DNA of 64,000 bases from DATJGR01 sp963787045 (GTDB lineage Bacteria > Pseudomonadota > Gammaproteobacteria > Pseudomonadales > Azotimanducaceae): contig CAWBBR010000009.1 in assembly GCA_963787045.1 (NCBI GenBank), positions 62,001-126,000 on the forward strand, written 5' to 3'. Under the pieces are notes generated by a model. That model had not been told where the DNA came from. It worked only from the letters and a program-made list of their open reading frames with translations, and made no database searches. The translations under genes and the position numbers were made by a program. Numbering within the stretch: the first letter of the stretch is position 1; the number at the start of each line of letters is the position of its first letter. Shown piece after piece: positions 27,528-37,686 of the stretch.

Positions 27528-28601
27528 ATGACCGACATCCCGACCGCGGAATCGATCACGGCGTCGTGGCTGACGCAGCGATTACACGAGGCCGGTCATC
27601 GTTCGGTCAGCGTCCGCGATTTCACGCGGACGCAGATCGGCACCGGACAGATCGGCAAGTGCATTCGCTTCGGTCTCGATCTGCACGGCGAAGACGCGAC
27701 CGCACCGCGCAGTCTCGTCGGCAAATTCCCCTCTGACGATCCGTTGAGCCGTGCCACCGGCGTGGCGCTCAAGAATTACATCAAGGAAGTGTCGTTCTAT
27801 CGCGGTATGCAGTCGAAGCTGTCGATCTCGACGCCGCGCTGCTACTACGCCGATATCGACGGCGAGGGTCCGCACTTCGCGCTGCTGTTGGAAGATCTCA
27901 GCCCGGCGCGGCAAGGCGATCAGCTTGCCGGATGTTCGGCCGAAGTGGCGCGCGCGGCGGTGCTGGAACTGGTCGGCCTGCACGCGCCGAGCTGGTGCGA
28001 TGCGTCGTGGCTCGGCATCGATTGGCTCGGCCAACCGGATCGCGTCGGCGCAGACGCGATGCGCGCGCTGTACCGGCAGCACCTGCCGGCATTTCTCGAT
28101 CGCTATGGCGCACGGCTCGATCCGGACGAACGCGCGATCATCGAGGCGGTCGGTCGTTCCAGCGGCGCACCGTTTCAGACGCTGCAGTCGCCGTTCTCGC
28201 TGATCCACATCGACTATCGGCTCGACAACCTGCTGATCGATGAACGCGCGAGACCGCCGAAAATCAGCGTCGTCGACTGGCAGAGCATCACCTTGGGCAG
28301 CCCGTTGGGCGACGTCGCGTATTTTCTCGGCGCGGGTCTCGTGCCGGAAGAGCGACGGCGTGCCGAAGCAGACATCGTGCGCGCCTATCACAGCGCATTG
28401 GCTGCGGCCGGTATCGGCGGTTATCCATGGGATCGGTGCTGGGACGACTATCGGCGCGGCGCGTTCGCCGGGTTTTCCGTCACGGTCATCGCGTCGATGA
28501 TCGTGCAGCAGACGCCGCGCGGCGACGAGATGTTCACGACGATGGCGCGTAGACACAGCCGACACGCGATCGACGTCGGCGCGCGCGAGTTCCTCGACTA
28601 A
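27528..28601 (+). CDS. APH-family phosphotransferase (ACAD10/11 kinase-domain-like)
   Basis: A 357-residue protein with the aminoglycoside-phosphotransferase fold. Catalytic loop HIDYRLDNLL near residue 225 (HxDxxxxN) and metal-binding VVDWQSITLGSPLGDVAYFL near 247 are intact; NYIKEVSFYRGM holds the likely alphaC glutamate. Its position right after an ACAD11-like dehydrogenase suggests it phosphorylates a hydroxyl on a hydroxyacyl-CoA, as in the animal ACAD10/11 proteins and the LvaA kinase of levulinate catabolism. An antibiotic role is unlikely in this context. Confidence 0.85.
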   Translation: MTDIPTAESITASWLTQRLHEAGHRSVSVRDFTRTQIGTGQIGKCIRFGLDLHGEDATAPRSLVGKFPSDDPLSRATGVALKNYIKEVSFYRGMQSKLSISTPRCYYADIDGEGPHFALLLEDLSPARQGDQLAGCSAEVARAAVLELVGLHAPSWCDASWLGIDWLGQPDRVGADAMRALYRQHLPAFLDRYGARLDPDERAIIEAVGRSSGAPFQTLQSPFSLIHIDYRLDNLLIDERARPPKISVVDWQSITLGSPLGDVAYFLGAGLVPEERRRAEADIVRAYHSALAAAGIGGYPWDRCWDDYRRGAFAGFSVTVIASMIVQQTPRGDEMFTTMARRHSRHAIDVGAREFLD

Positions 28602-28616
28602 CCGCTACGCGACTCT

Positions 28617-30197
28617 ATGCCCAGCTCCCGGCCGACGATCGACATTGCCCAACAGCTGAGCGACGGCTATGCAGCGCTGACCCAAGGTCGTTTCGTCGCC
28701 GTCGCGGACTGTTGCCGCCGGGTGCTGACGATCGATCCAAAGTGCGTGCCGGCGCACTTTCTCGTCGGACTCGCCGCGATCGAGCGGAAGGACCTCAGGA
28801 CGGCCGTCAGCGCGTTCGGCTCCGTTACACGACTGCGGAGTGACCACGTCGCCGGTTGGGCCCAACTCGCGCGCGCGTTGCTGCAATTGAACCTGGCTGG
28901 CGAAGCAGAGTCGGCGATGCGCCGGGCGCTGCAGATCGGCAGTTCGGATCCGATCGTTCAGGATCTTCTCGGTAACGTGCTGTCGATGTGGGGCGATCAT
29001 CGTGCCGCGAACGAATGGTTCGGGCGTGCCGCACACGCCCATCCCGACGTCGCCCGTTATCAGCTCAACCTCGCGGCCAGTCTCGTCGCGCTTGGTCGCG
29101 ACGGGGAAGCGCGGAGCGCGCTGTCCGCTGCGCTCGCGGCAGACCCCGAAAATCCGCAAGGGCATTGGATGCTCGCCAATGCCCGCACCGCGACGTCGGT
29201 CGAACACATTGAGCAACTCGCCGCGCTGTGTGCAGCCAATGCCCAACGACCGAACGCGGTCGCGTTTCTCGCGTATGCCGCGGGAAAGGAGTACGAGGAT
29301 CTGTCGCGTTGGGACGAGGCATTCGAAGCCTACGCGCGCGGCGCGGCCGCGAAACGTTCGACGGTGGACTACGACGACGCCGCCGACGCGGCTACCTTCG
29401 ACGCATTGATCGAGACGTTCACGCCGCAGTGGTGCACGCGCGAGAGTTCCGGCTGCCCCGACCCGTCGCCGATCTTCATCGTCGGCGAGCCGCGTACGGG
29501 TACCACGCTCGTTGAACGCGTCGTCTCGAGTCACTCGCAGGTGCACTCTGCCGGTGAACTGCAGCAGTTTGCGATCGAGGTGCGCCGGCTGGTCAAGGTC
29601 AATACGCCGGGCCGTCACCCACCCGCGGTCATTCGCGGTGCCGCCAACGTCGACGCGAAGGCGCTCGGTGAGGCTTATCTGCGCTCCACAGAGCACGTGC
29701 GCGGTATGCAGCCTCGCTTCGTGGACAAGCTGCCGACGAATTACCTCTATCTCGGTTTGATCGCGAAGGCACTGCCGAACGCACGCATCATTCACGTAGT
29801 GCGCGATCCGATCGACAGCTGCTTTGCGAGCTACAAGCAGCTGTTCGCCGATGCCTACCCCCATTCCTACGATCAGCGTGAGATGGCTCGCCACCACGTT
29901 CGCTATCGGCGTCTGATGGACCATTGGCGGGCTGCGCTGCCGGGCCGCTTCATCGACGTCGCGTACGAAGATATCGTCGACGATCTCGAGACTCAGGCGC
30001 GCCGCATCGTCGAATACCTCTCGCTGCCGTGGGAGGATGCGTGTCTGAACTTTCACCGGAACGCGGCGGCGGTCGCGACTGCAAGCGCCATCCAGGTGCG
30101 CGAACCCGTTCATGCGCGTTCCGTTGCACGATGGCGGTGCTACGAAAGGCAGCTTCAGCCGATGATCGAAGTGTTGCGCGACGCGGGGCTGGTCTGA
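28617..30197 (+). CDS. TPR-repeat sulfotransferase family protein
   Basis: A 526-residue protein. Residues 1-230 are TPR-like helical repeats (LSDGYAALTQGRFVAVADCC, AVSAFGSVTRLRSDHVAGWA, AANEWFGRAAHAHPDVARYQ). Residues 280-526 are a sulfotransferase domain with the PAPS 5'-phosphosulfate loop SPIFIVGEPRTGTTLVERVV, the catalytic-region block MQPRFVDKLPTNYLYLGLIA and the 3'-phosphate site IIHVVRDPIDSCFASYKQLF. It would transfer sulfate to an unknown acceptor. It starts 15 nt after the kinase gene, so it may be co-transcribed by readthrough rather than shared function. Confidence 0.88.
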   Translation: MPSSRPTIDIAQQLSDGYAALTQGRFVAVADCCRRVLTIDPKCVPAHFLVGLAAIERKDLRTAVSAFGSVTRLRSDHVAGWAQLARALLQLNLAGEAESAMRRALQIGSSDPIVQDLLGNVLSMWGDHRAANEWFGRAAHAHPDVARYQLNLAASLVALGRDGEARSALSAALAADPENPQGHWMLANARTATSVEHIEQLAALCAANAQRPNAVAFLAYAAGKEYEDLSRWDEAFEAYARGAAAKRSTVDYDDAADAATFDALIETFTPQWCTRESSGCPDPSPIFIVGEPRTGTTLVERVVSSHSQVHSAGELQQFAIEVRRLVKVNTPGRHPPAVIRGAANVDAKALGEAYLRSTEHVRGMQPRFVDKLPTNYLYLGLIAKALPNARIIHVVRDPIDSCFASYKQLFADAYPHSYDQREMARHHVRYRRLMDHWRAALPGRFIDVAYEDIVDDLETQARRIVEYLSLPWEDACLNFHRNAAAVATASAIQVREPVHARSVARWRCYERQLQPMIEVLRDAGLV

Positions 30198-30320
30198 GTC
30201 GTTGCGCCGATGTGCGTTCCAGTTTAGGTTTACCGCTGAACGAAAAGCACGACCAGCCGCCAACAGGCTGGCAGAGTGGGCAGAACCAAAGAGCACGTCG
30301 AACTACTGAAGGGGTTTTCA

Positions 30321-32618
30321 GTGAACTTCAAGCTGTCGAAATCCGGGTTGCTTGCGCGGTCCGTGGCCGCGATCACGGCGATGAATGCGGCCGCCGCCTA
30401 TGGCGCCGACGCGGTCGAGGAAATCGTCGTTACGGCGCAGCGCCGCGCCGAGTCGATCCAGGAAGTACCGCTCGCGGTGTCGGCCTTCACGGGCACGTTC
30501 GTGCGCGACACCCACCTCGACGACATCAAGGACCTGGTGAAATTCACGCCCGGCATCACCGGCGACTCCAAGGACAGCTTCATCGATACGTTGTCCATTC
30601 GCGGCATCATAACGAACGACTTCGGCGTGGGCGGCGACCCCTCGGTAGGGGTGTTCAAGAACAACCTGTACCAGGGTCGCAACGGCGAAGTCGTCACGAC
30701 GCTATACGACATGGATCGTGCCGAACTGCTGCGCGGACCGCAGGGGTTTCTGTTCGGCCGCAACTCGATCGCCGGTGCGATCAGCGTTTTCACGAAACGT
30801 CCGGAATTTTCCGGCAATGACGGCTATGCCAGTCTCGATGTCGGCGAACGCGGTCACGCCGATGCACAGGGCGCGATCAACCTGCCGGTGAACGATCATC
30901 TCGCGTTTCGCGTCGCCGCTTTTCACGACGAAGAGAGCGGATACGTAGACGACAAAGCGCTACCGCAACAGGAAAAGATGATCGCGCCGGACAACAGCGG
31001 CGGTCGAATCTCGACCCGGTATCAGAACGATGCAGTCGACGTGAACCTGATGGTCGAGTACGAGCATCGCAAACAATCCGGATCGCTGTACCGGGCGACG
31101 CAGAAAGGCGCCGAATGGGATTTCTGGCAGAGCGTTTTCCCGACCATGTCGATGCCGAAAGACAATCGCAACATCAGCAGCAATCAAGGCCTCGGCGAAG
31201 AGGACGACTCCAATATCTGGACGTACGGGCTGCAGCTCGACTACGACCTCGGCTTTGCCACGTTGACGTCGCAGACCGAGTACAAGGACCACGAATACGT
31301 CTACGCCGAAGACTTCGACGCGATGCCGATCGCTTTCAACGACTACGCGCAGAACCAGAAAGGCACGTACTTCGAGCAGGAGTTGCGCCTGGTCTCGCAA
31401 AGTACCGATGCGTTTTCCTGGTATGCCGGTGCCTCGTTCTACAAAGAGAAGATCGATGTGATGTTCACGCAACACGCCGACGAGGACGTGATGTGTATCT
31501 ACAACACCTATGTCGCAACCGGCACCGGCGTGACGTGCGACGTCGCGTACCCCGGCTTCACGCCAACGCCGGGCGGGCTGCGCGAGCGGAATCGCACCAA
31601 GGGCAACTATGACGGTTGGGCGTCTTACGTGGATCTGAGCTACGCGTTCAACGAAGTGCTCGATGCGAGCGTCGGCGTCCGCTACACGTACGACGAGAAG
31701 CGCTTCAAGATCGACGCGTTGCCGGTCGAGAGCGAGTTGGGACCGGTGTATGCGATGGGCTTCACGACCGACGGCTATCTCGCCGACGAAAAGGATTGGG
31801 ACGAGTTCACGCCACGGGCGATCGTGCGTTATCACCCCACGCAGGACTGGATGGTGTTCGGCAGCGTGACGCGCGGCTATAAGTCGGGCGGCTTCGGCAG
31901 CTTCGCGATCAACCCTGACGTTCCCTTCGGGACGACCGGGCTGGTCAAAGGTGATGCGGTACCTGACGACTTCAATCCGGAGACCGTCTGGTCGTACGAG
32001 GTCGGCGCGAAAGGGGAGATATTCGACGGTCGCGTTCGCGTCGCAGGGAACGTGTACTACTACACGTACGAAGATCTGCAGGTGAACGTGCAGGGCAACG
32101 GCGGTGGCATCGTCGTGGACAACGTCGGCAAGGTCGACGGTTGGGGTTTCGAAGGCACGTTTGAGTGGGTCGCGAGCGACAACGTCGATCTCTATCTGGC
32201 CGGCGCGTATGGCGACAGCGAAGTCAAGAAAGCCGAGGCGCTGTGTCAGGACGGCACCGATTCGTGCGACGGTCAGCCGTTGCCGCAAGTGCCGAAGTAC
32301 TCAGGCTCGATGATCGTCAATCTGCACTTTCCAGCGCGCGACGGCGATATCGTCTTCAGTAGCGAACTGTACGGGCAGAGCCGGACCTACGGCGGCCTGG
32401 AACAGCTGTCCGAGGCTGTCAACGATGCGTATGTCGATGTGACGTTGCGCGCCGGGTTCCGCGCGACCTCCGGGTGGTCGGCCATCGCGTATGTCGAGAA
32501 CGTCACCGACGAGGTGTTCTACGATGGTGTGGCCCAGGGTGGCGCAGGATTGCCGGCGCACGTTTTCGGCCCGAGCTATCCGCGCACGGTCGGCTTGCAG
32601 CTGAGCTGGGACTTCTAA
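30321..32618 (+). CDS. TonB-dependent outer-membrane receptor
   Basis: About 765 residues from GTG 30321, with AAGGGG 7 nt upstream. The start gives a signal-like N terminus (LARSVAAITAMNAAAAYGAD) followed by a TonB box and plug (EEIVVTAQRRAESIQEVPLA, FTPGITGDSKDSFIDTLSIR, DMDRAELLRGPQGFLFGRNS, GAISVFTKRP). The barrel ends in a typical aromatic strand, SYPRTVGLQLSWDF. TonB-ExbBD energise such receptors; the sequence type (AQRRAES, SIQEVP) belongs to the large group in lipid- and xenobiotic-degrading proteobacteria, not clearly a siderophore receptor. Ligand unknown. It overlaps a convergent lipoprotein gene by 4 nt. Confidence 0.92.
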   Translation: MNFKLSKSGLLARSVAAITAMNAAAAYGADAVEEIVVTAQRRAESIQEVPLAVSAFTGTFVRDTHLDDIKDLVKFTPGITGDSKDSFIDTLSIRGIITNDFGVGGDPSVGVFKNNLYQGRNGEVVTTLYDMDRAELLRGPQGFLFGRNSIAGAISVFTKRPEFSGNDGYASLDVGERGHADAQGAINLPVNDHLAFRVAAFHDEESGYVDDKALPQQEKMIAPDNSGGRISTRYQNDAVDVNLMVEYEHRKQSGSLYRATQKGAEWDFWQSVFPTMSMPKDNRNISSNQGLGEEDDSNIWTYGLQLDYDLGFATLTSQTEYKDHEYVYAEDFDAMPIAFNDYAQNQKGTYFEQELRLVSQSTDAFSWYAGASFYKEKIDVMFTQHADEDVMCIYNTYVATGTGVTCDVAYPGFTPTPGGLRERNRTKGNYDGWASYVDLSYAFNEVLDASVGVRYTYDEKRFKIDALPVESELGPVYAMGFTTDGYLADEKDWDEFTPRAIVRYHPTQDWMVFGSVTRGYKSGGFGSFAINPDVPFGTTGLVKGDAVPDDFNPETVWSYEVGAKGEIFDGRVRVAGNVYYYTYEDLQVNVQGNGGGIVVDNVGKVDGWGFEGTFEWVASDNVDLYLAGAYGDSEVKKAEALCQDGTDSCDGQPLPQVPKYSGSMIVNLHFPARDGDIVFSSELYGQSRTYGGLEQLSEAVNDAYVDVTLRAGFRATSGWSAIAYVENVTDEVFYDGVAQGGAGLPAHVFGPSYPRTVGLQLSWDF

Positions 32619-33166
32619 CGAGCGGATTCGGTCGCGGTGGGCTTGCGCGTGAATACTCGCGTGACGTGCCGATCGCCGATGCGTTTGCTGCTGAGATCGA
32701 TCTCGAGCGTCAGCGTGTTGCCGGCGTCGCTCAAGCTGTAGACCTCGTGCACGGTCATCGGCTGGCTTTTCGTCACGATGATCAGGCGCTGCTCTTCCCA
32801 TCCCGCGTCGATCGTAAAGAGGCCGCGTTTCTGCTCGCCCCATTTGATGTCGCGGTAGGGCTGGTTCGGATATTCGATGCCCATCGACTGCGGATCCTGG
32901 CCGATGGTCATTTCCGTCGCGGTGATCATCGGCAGCAGCGGCGTGGGTCCGCCGTAGTGCGGTGGTGACTGGCCGCCGTACGACGTCGACCGGTCTTCGT
33001 TGTCTTCGGCATCGGAATGGCGGTGTCCCATCGGCGGCGGCGAATCGCTGCGCCGCGCGTCGAGCACCCACGTTCCCGACAGATCCACTTGGGCGGGCGC
33101 CACTGTCGCTAGATGCGAGCACGCAGACACGGCCAGCAACAGCGAGGTGGTCAAGAAACGCTTCAT
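32615..33166 (-). CDS. Putative lipoprotein, function unknown
   Basis: A 183-residue protein with a signal peptide ending in lipobox VSAC (FLTTSLLLAVSAC, Cys near residue 16). The mature part contains LSGTWVLDARRSDSPPPMG and a beta-rich region (MTIGQDPQSMGIEYPNQPYR, RLIIVTKSQPMTVHEVYSLS, TLEIDLSSKRIGDRHVTRVF). The pattern resembles lipocalin-like small proteins that start with SGTW, but the match is weak. Downstream of the desaturase on the same strand's opposite side is only 10 nt, so it may be co-transcribed with it. Confidence 0.65.
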   Translation of the reverse strand: MKRFLTTSLLLAVSACSHLATVAPAQVDLSGTWVLDARRSDSPPPMGHRHSDAEDNEDRSTSYGGQSPPHYGGPTPLLPMITATEMTIGQDPQSMGIEYPNQPYRDIKWGEQKRGLFTIDAGWEEQRLIIVTKSQPMTVHEVYSLSDAGNTLTLEIDLSSKRIGDRHVTRVFTRKPTATESAR

Positions 33167-33176
33167 GCGACGGATC

Positions 33177-34232
33177 TTACAGTGCGGCGGCTAGCGGTAC
33201 AGCGCCTGCAGCGAGCGCGGGGCTCGTTTGTCGTCCGGCGAAATCGGTCCAGTGTTGCGCGTCGTAGTCGTACAACTTGCATCGCGATATGCAATCGCGC
33301 ACCAAATGGAACGAGAACAGCTGCGCGACCTGCGACGGCTCGTTCAACGTCCGGTGCGCGGCCTCGAGGTTATACAGCGGGATACGCACATCGAGGTGGT
33401 GCGCCGGGTGCTCCATGATGTTGTTCAGCACCCGACCGAGTTTGCCGGGAAACTGCACGTGCACGGTGTTGCAGCCGGTATCGCGCGCGGCTTCCCACAG
33501 ATCGATGTCTTCGTACCACGGCAGTAGTGGATGTGTGTGATGGAAGTAGATCACCGCGCCCATGATCCAGTTCCACAACAGGAACGGCACCACGAATCCG
33601 GTCAGCAGCAGTAGCGCGACGTTCTGCTGCGTTGCCACTGCCGCTGCGATCAGTCCGCCGATCCAGAGGACTGCGAAGGCGAGTGCAAGCAACGAGTCGC
33701 CGACGAACTCGGGACGCGACGTCGGAATCTCGCTGCGCGCCGCGAAGAACAGCTTGCGCCACCACAGTTCGACGAGATAGTAGGCGCCGTGTCCGTAGCC
33801 GGAGCGGTAAAAGCGCTCGGCCCGTTGCCGCCACACCGGCAACGCATCGAACTCGCGCTTCGTCATCGGCGTCCACACGTAATCCATACCGCGCAGGTTC
33901 GTGTAAACGTGATGACCGAGATTGTGTCCGACTTCCCACAGGCTGTACGGCGTGAGCGACGGCAGGAACAACAGTCGCCCGATCCAGCGGTTGGCTTGTC
34001 GGTTGCGGAACAGGCTCTGATGACACGCGTCGTGACCGAGCACGAACAGACGCGCGATCTGCAGTCCGACGAGCAGCGACGCCATCGCCTTCACGAAGAC
34101 GTTGGGCGCGATCACCACTGCCGCCAGGCCAAGCGAAAACAACGTGATGTCGAGCACACTCAAGATTGTGGCTTTGACGTCGGAGCTTTCGCGGAACGGT
34201 TTGATGCTCTTGCGTTGCGAAACGCGGCTCAT
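33177..34232 (-). CDS. Membrane fatty acid desaturase
   Basis: A 351-residue integral membrane di-iron enzyme. The three histidine boxes are HDACHQS near residue 67, HNLGHHVY near 103 and HPAHHLDVRIP near 274, separated by hydrophobic helices (ILSVLDITLFSLGLAAVVIA; LLALAFAVLWIGGLIAAAVA; LLTGFVVPFLLWNWIMGAVI). It inserts double bonds into membrane fatty acyl chains using electrons from a ferredoxin or cytochrome. A 308-nt gap without genes separates its start from the RNA helicase, which is on the other strand. Confidence 0.9.
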   Translation of the reverse strand: MSRVSQRKSIKPFRESSDVKATILSVLDITLFSLGLAAVVIAPNVFVKAMASLLVGLQIARLFVLGHDACHQSLFRNRQANRWIGRLLFLPSLTPYSLWEVGHNLGHHVYTNLRGMDYVWTPMTKREFDALPVWRQRAERFYRSGYGHGAYYLVELWWRKLFFAARSEIPTSRPEFVGDSLLALAFAVLWIGGLIAAAVATQQNVALLLLTGFVVPFLLWNWIMGAVIYFHHTHPLLPWYEDIDLWEAARDTGCNTVHVQFPGKLGRVLNNIMEHPAHHLDVRIPLYNLEAAHRTLNEPSQVAQLFSFHLVRDCISRCKLYDYDAQHWTDFAGRQTSPALAAGAVPLAAAL

Positions 34233-34540
34233 CAGGCGGTGTTCTGTGGGGAGAAATGAGGCACTGAACTCTCGAGTCGATGTGAGACGCCACTATGCGG
34301 CGTCCTGTATGTAGCGGCGCAAACCGGCGCGGAGTATGGGGCTTTTGATTGACAATTGCAGGTGCTTGGTGCACCGTGCGCGCCACATTGAGAACGCGCC
34401 ACCTGCTTCAACTGTGAAGCTCGTCATCTCAATCCCTCGTTAATCCCCCGTTTAGTCCAGTTGCGCGTGGATCACGGAAACGCGCGATGTCGCCTGTGTT
34501 CGCTAGCGAACATACGCTCAGCGCTCCAAGGAAGATATAA
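34233..34540. promoter_or_regulatory. Divergent intergenic region with a 14-bp palindrome in the helicase leader
   Basis: This 308-nt gap between the desaturase and RNA helicase starts holds no gene. GTTCGCTAGCGAAC at 34498-34511 is a perfect 14-bp palindrome about 30 nt before the helicase GTG. TTGACA at 34349-34354 could be a -35 box, but no convincing -10 follows at the usual distance. A purine-rich AAGGAAGATA precedes the GTG. Confidence 0.35.
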
Positions 34541-35992
<1,452 letters not shown>

Positions 35993-36613
35993 TCAGGCAT
36001 TGGCGCTCGGCCGTGACGACACGGCCGCGTGCCAGCGCCACAGATTCTTCAGAGCTGCGTCGGGTTTCAGGTCTACCAACGAGCCCGCAAAGTCGATCGT
36101 GACGAGACCGGTGATGTCGGCGATCGAATAGGCGTTGTCGGCCATGTACTCGCGGCTCGCGAGTTCACCGTCGAGGCGCTTGTAGAAGCTGCGAACCGCG
36201 GCGTCGCTCGACTCTTTCGCCTGCAGATTCTGTTTGAAACGCCCCGGCGCCATCTGCGCGACGATCGGCCCGTTGACCCACGACACGCCAACCTGGCTCA
36301 ACAACTCGAGTTCGAGCTGACGATTCGCCATTTCGATGCGGCCGAGTTCCTTCGGCGTGGCGCCGAACAGCGACGGTTTCGGATGCAGTGCTTCGAAGTA
36401 GCGGCAGATCGCCACCGACTCTGCGATGCAGGTGCCGTCGTCGAGTTCGAGCACCGGGATCTTGCCGCTCGGATTTTTCTTCAGAAACTCCGGCGCCTTG
36501 TGTTCGCCCTTGCGCATGTCGATCTGCACGAACGGCACCGTGATGCCTTTTTCGGCGAGGAAGATCCGCACGCGTCGCGGATTCGGTGCGGCGGTCATTT
36601 CATACAACTTCAT
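35993..36613 (-). CDS. Glutathione S-transferase
   Basis: A 206-residue canonical GST. The N-terminal domain starts MKLYEMTAAPNPRRVRIFLA with an active-site Ser/Asn type segment (APNPRR), cis-Pro in SGKIPVLELDDG and glutathione-binding CIAESVAICRYFE. The C-terminal helical domain includes ASREYMADNAYSIADITGLV, with the conserved N-capping SIAD. It conjugates or isomerises small electrophiles with glutathione. It does not share an operon with obvious partners. Confidence 0.9.
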   Translation of the reverse strand: MKLYEMTAAPNPRRVRIFLAEKGITVPFVQIDMRKGEHKAPEFLKKNPSGKIPVLELDDGTCIAESVAICRYFEALHPKPSLFGATPKELGRIEMANRQLELELLSQVGVSWVNGPIVAQMAPGRFKQNLQAKESSDAAVRSFYKRLDGELASREYMADNAYSIADITGLVTIDFAGSLVDLKPDAALKNLWRWHAAVSSRPSANA

Positions 36614-36758
36614 GTCGATTGGTCCCGAGAAAAGAGTGGCGGACGAATATACCGCAGACGCGCGATCGGGCGTGCTTGATGGATTCGGATCGCTCTTCGT
36701 TCACGAACGCCATGATCACGACGCCCGACCAGCGCCAGCGTAGCGGCGGTGAGTTCGC

Positions 36759-37661
36759 TCATTGTGGCTTCACGCCGGTGGCTTCTTCCCATGCGCTGCG
36801 GATGACGGAATTGCGATTCAGCGAAACGAGCAGGGGAATCTCCGTCGTCTGATAACCGGCGTCTTCGGTCAGGTTCGCCTGGCGTTGCGTATCGGACAAG
36901 GACAGGCCATTGGCCTTCGCGTCGGCCCCAACGGCCGCGAGCTGGCGCATGAAACGCTGAAACTGCTCCACGCCGGCGCGGTCCGATAGCTCGCCGTGTC
37001 CCGGAATGACACGAGTGAACGGCAGCGCCAGCACCACATCGAGCGTATCGGGCCATTCGCGGACGGTGCCGCCGGCTTTCAGATCGATGCTCGGATAAAT
37101 TCGGTTCACGAACAGGTCGCCGGCGTGCAGCGTTGCGTCTTCGACGAACACCACGACCAGATCTCCGTCGGTATGGCCGCGTCCGGGATGCAGCAACTGC
37201 AGCGTCTTCGCACCGAGCCGGATCTCGAGATCCTTCTCGAACGTGTGGTTCGGCAGGAACGCCGCGGCGTCGCCGGTCCAGTACGCGGCGTCGAGCGCGT
37301 TCAGATGCTCGAGCGTGCGCGTCGTCGACAGCACCTGGGTGCCGGGCGCAAACCCCGGGTTACCGTGCGTGTGGTCGCCGTGATAGTGCGTGTTGATCAC
37401 CATCACGACCTGTTCGCCGGTGAGCGATTCCGCCAGATGGCGTATGCGCGCGCCTTGCATCGTGAACGTCATCGTATCGACGATGACGGCGCCTGCGCCG
37501 GTCTTCAGCACGGCGACGTTGCCGCCCAATCCCTTGATCAAGTGCAGGTCGTCGGTGATGCGTTCGACATCGAGCGAACGCAGTTGCACGAAGACGAAGG
37601 CGGCGCCGGCACCTGAGAGGACCACGAGTATCACGGCGGTCCACTTCAGAAACCTGATCAT
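36759..37661 (-). CDS. MBL-fold metallo-hydrolase, membrane-anchored or secreted
   Basis: A 300-residue protein with an N-terminal hydrophobic segment (WTAVILVVLSGAGAAFVFV), then a metallo-beta-lactamase domain. The zinc motif HxHxDH appears as INTHYHGDHTHGNPGF near residue 90; further ligands are in LLHPGRGHTDGDLVVVF, LHAGDLFVN and RVIPGHGELS. It resembles subclass B3/quinoprotein-relay-like hydrolases acting in the periplasm; substrate unknown. The next gene on the strand, a membrane-fused alpha/beta hydrolase, ends 26 nt before it. Confidence 0.85.
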   Translation of the reverse strand: MIRFLKWTAVILVVLSGAGAAFVFVQLRSLDVERITDDLHLIKGLGGNVAVLKTGAGAVIVDTMTFTMQGARIRHLAESLTGEQVVMVINTHYHGDHTHGNPGFAPGTQVLSTTRTLEHLNALDAAYWTGDAAAFLPNHTFEKDLEIRLGAKTLQLLHPGRGHTDGDLVVVFVEDATLHAGDLFVNRIYPSIDLKAGGTVREWPDTLDVVLALPFTRVIPGHGELSDRAGVEQFQRFMRQLAAVGADAKANGLSLSDTQRQANLTEDAGYQTTEIPLLVSLNRNSVIRSAWEEATGVKPQ

Positions 37662-37686
37662 GCAGGGATACTGGATGGGGATGGCT

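Noticed and set aside
34349..34378. A sigma-70 promoter from TTGACA upstream of the helicase
   Set aside because: No convincing -10 hexamer at 16-18 nt spacing.
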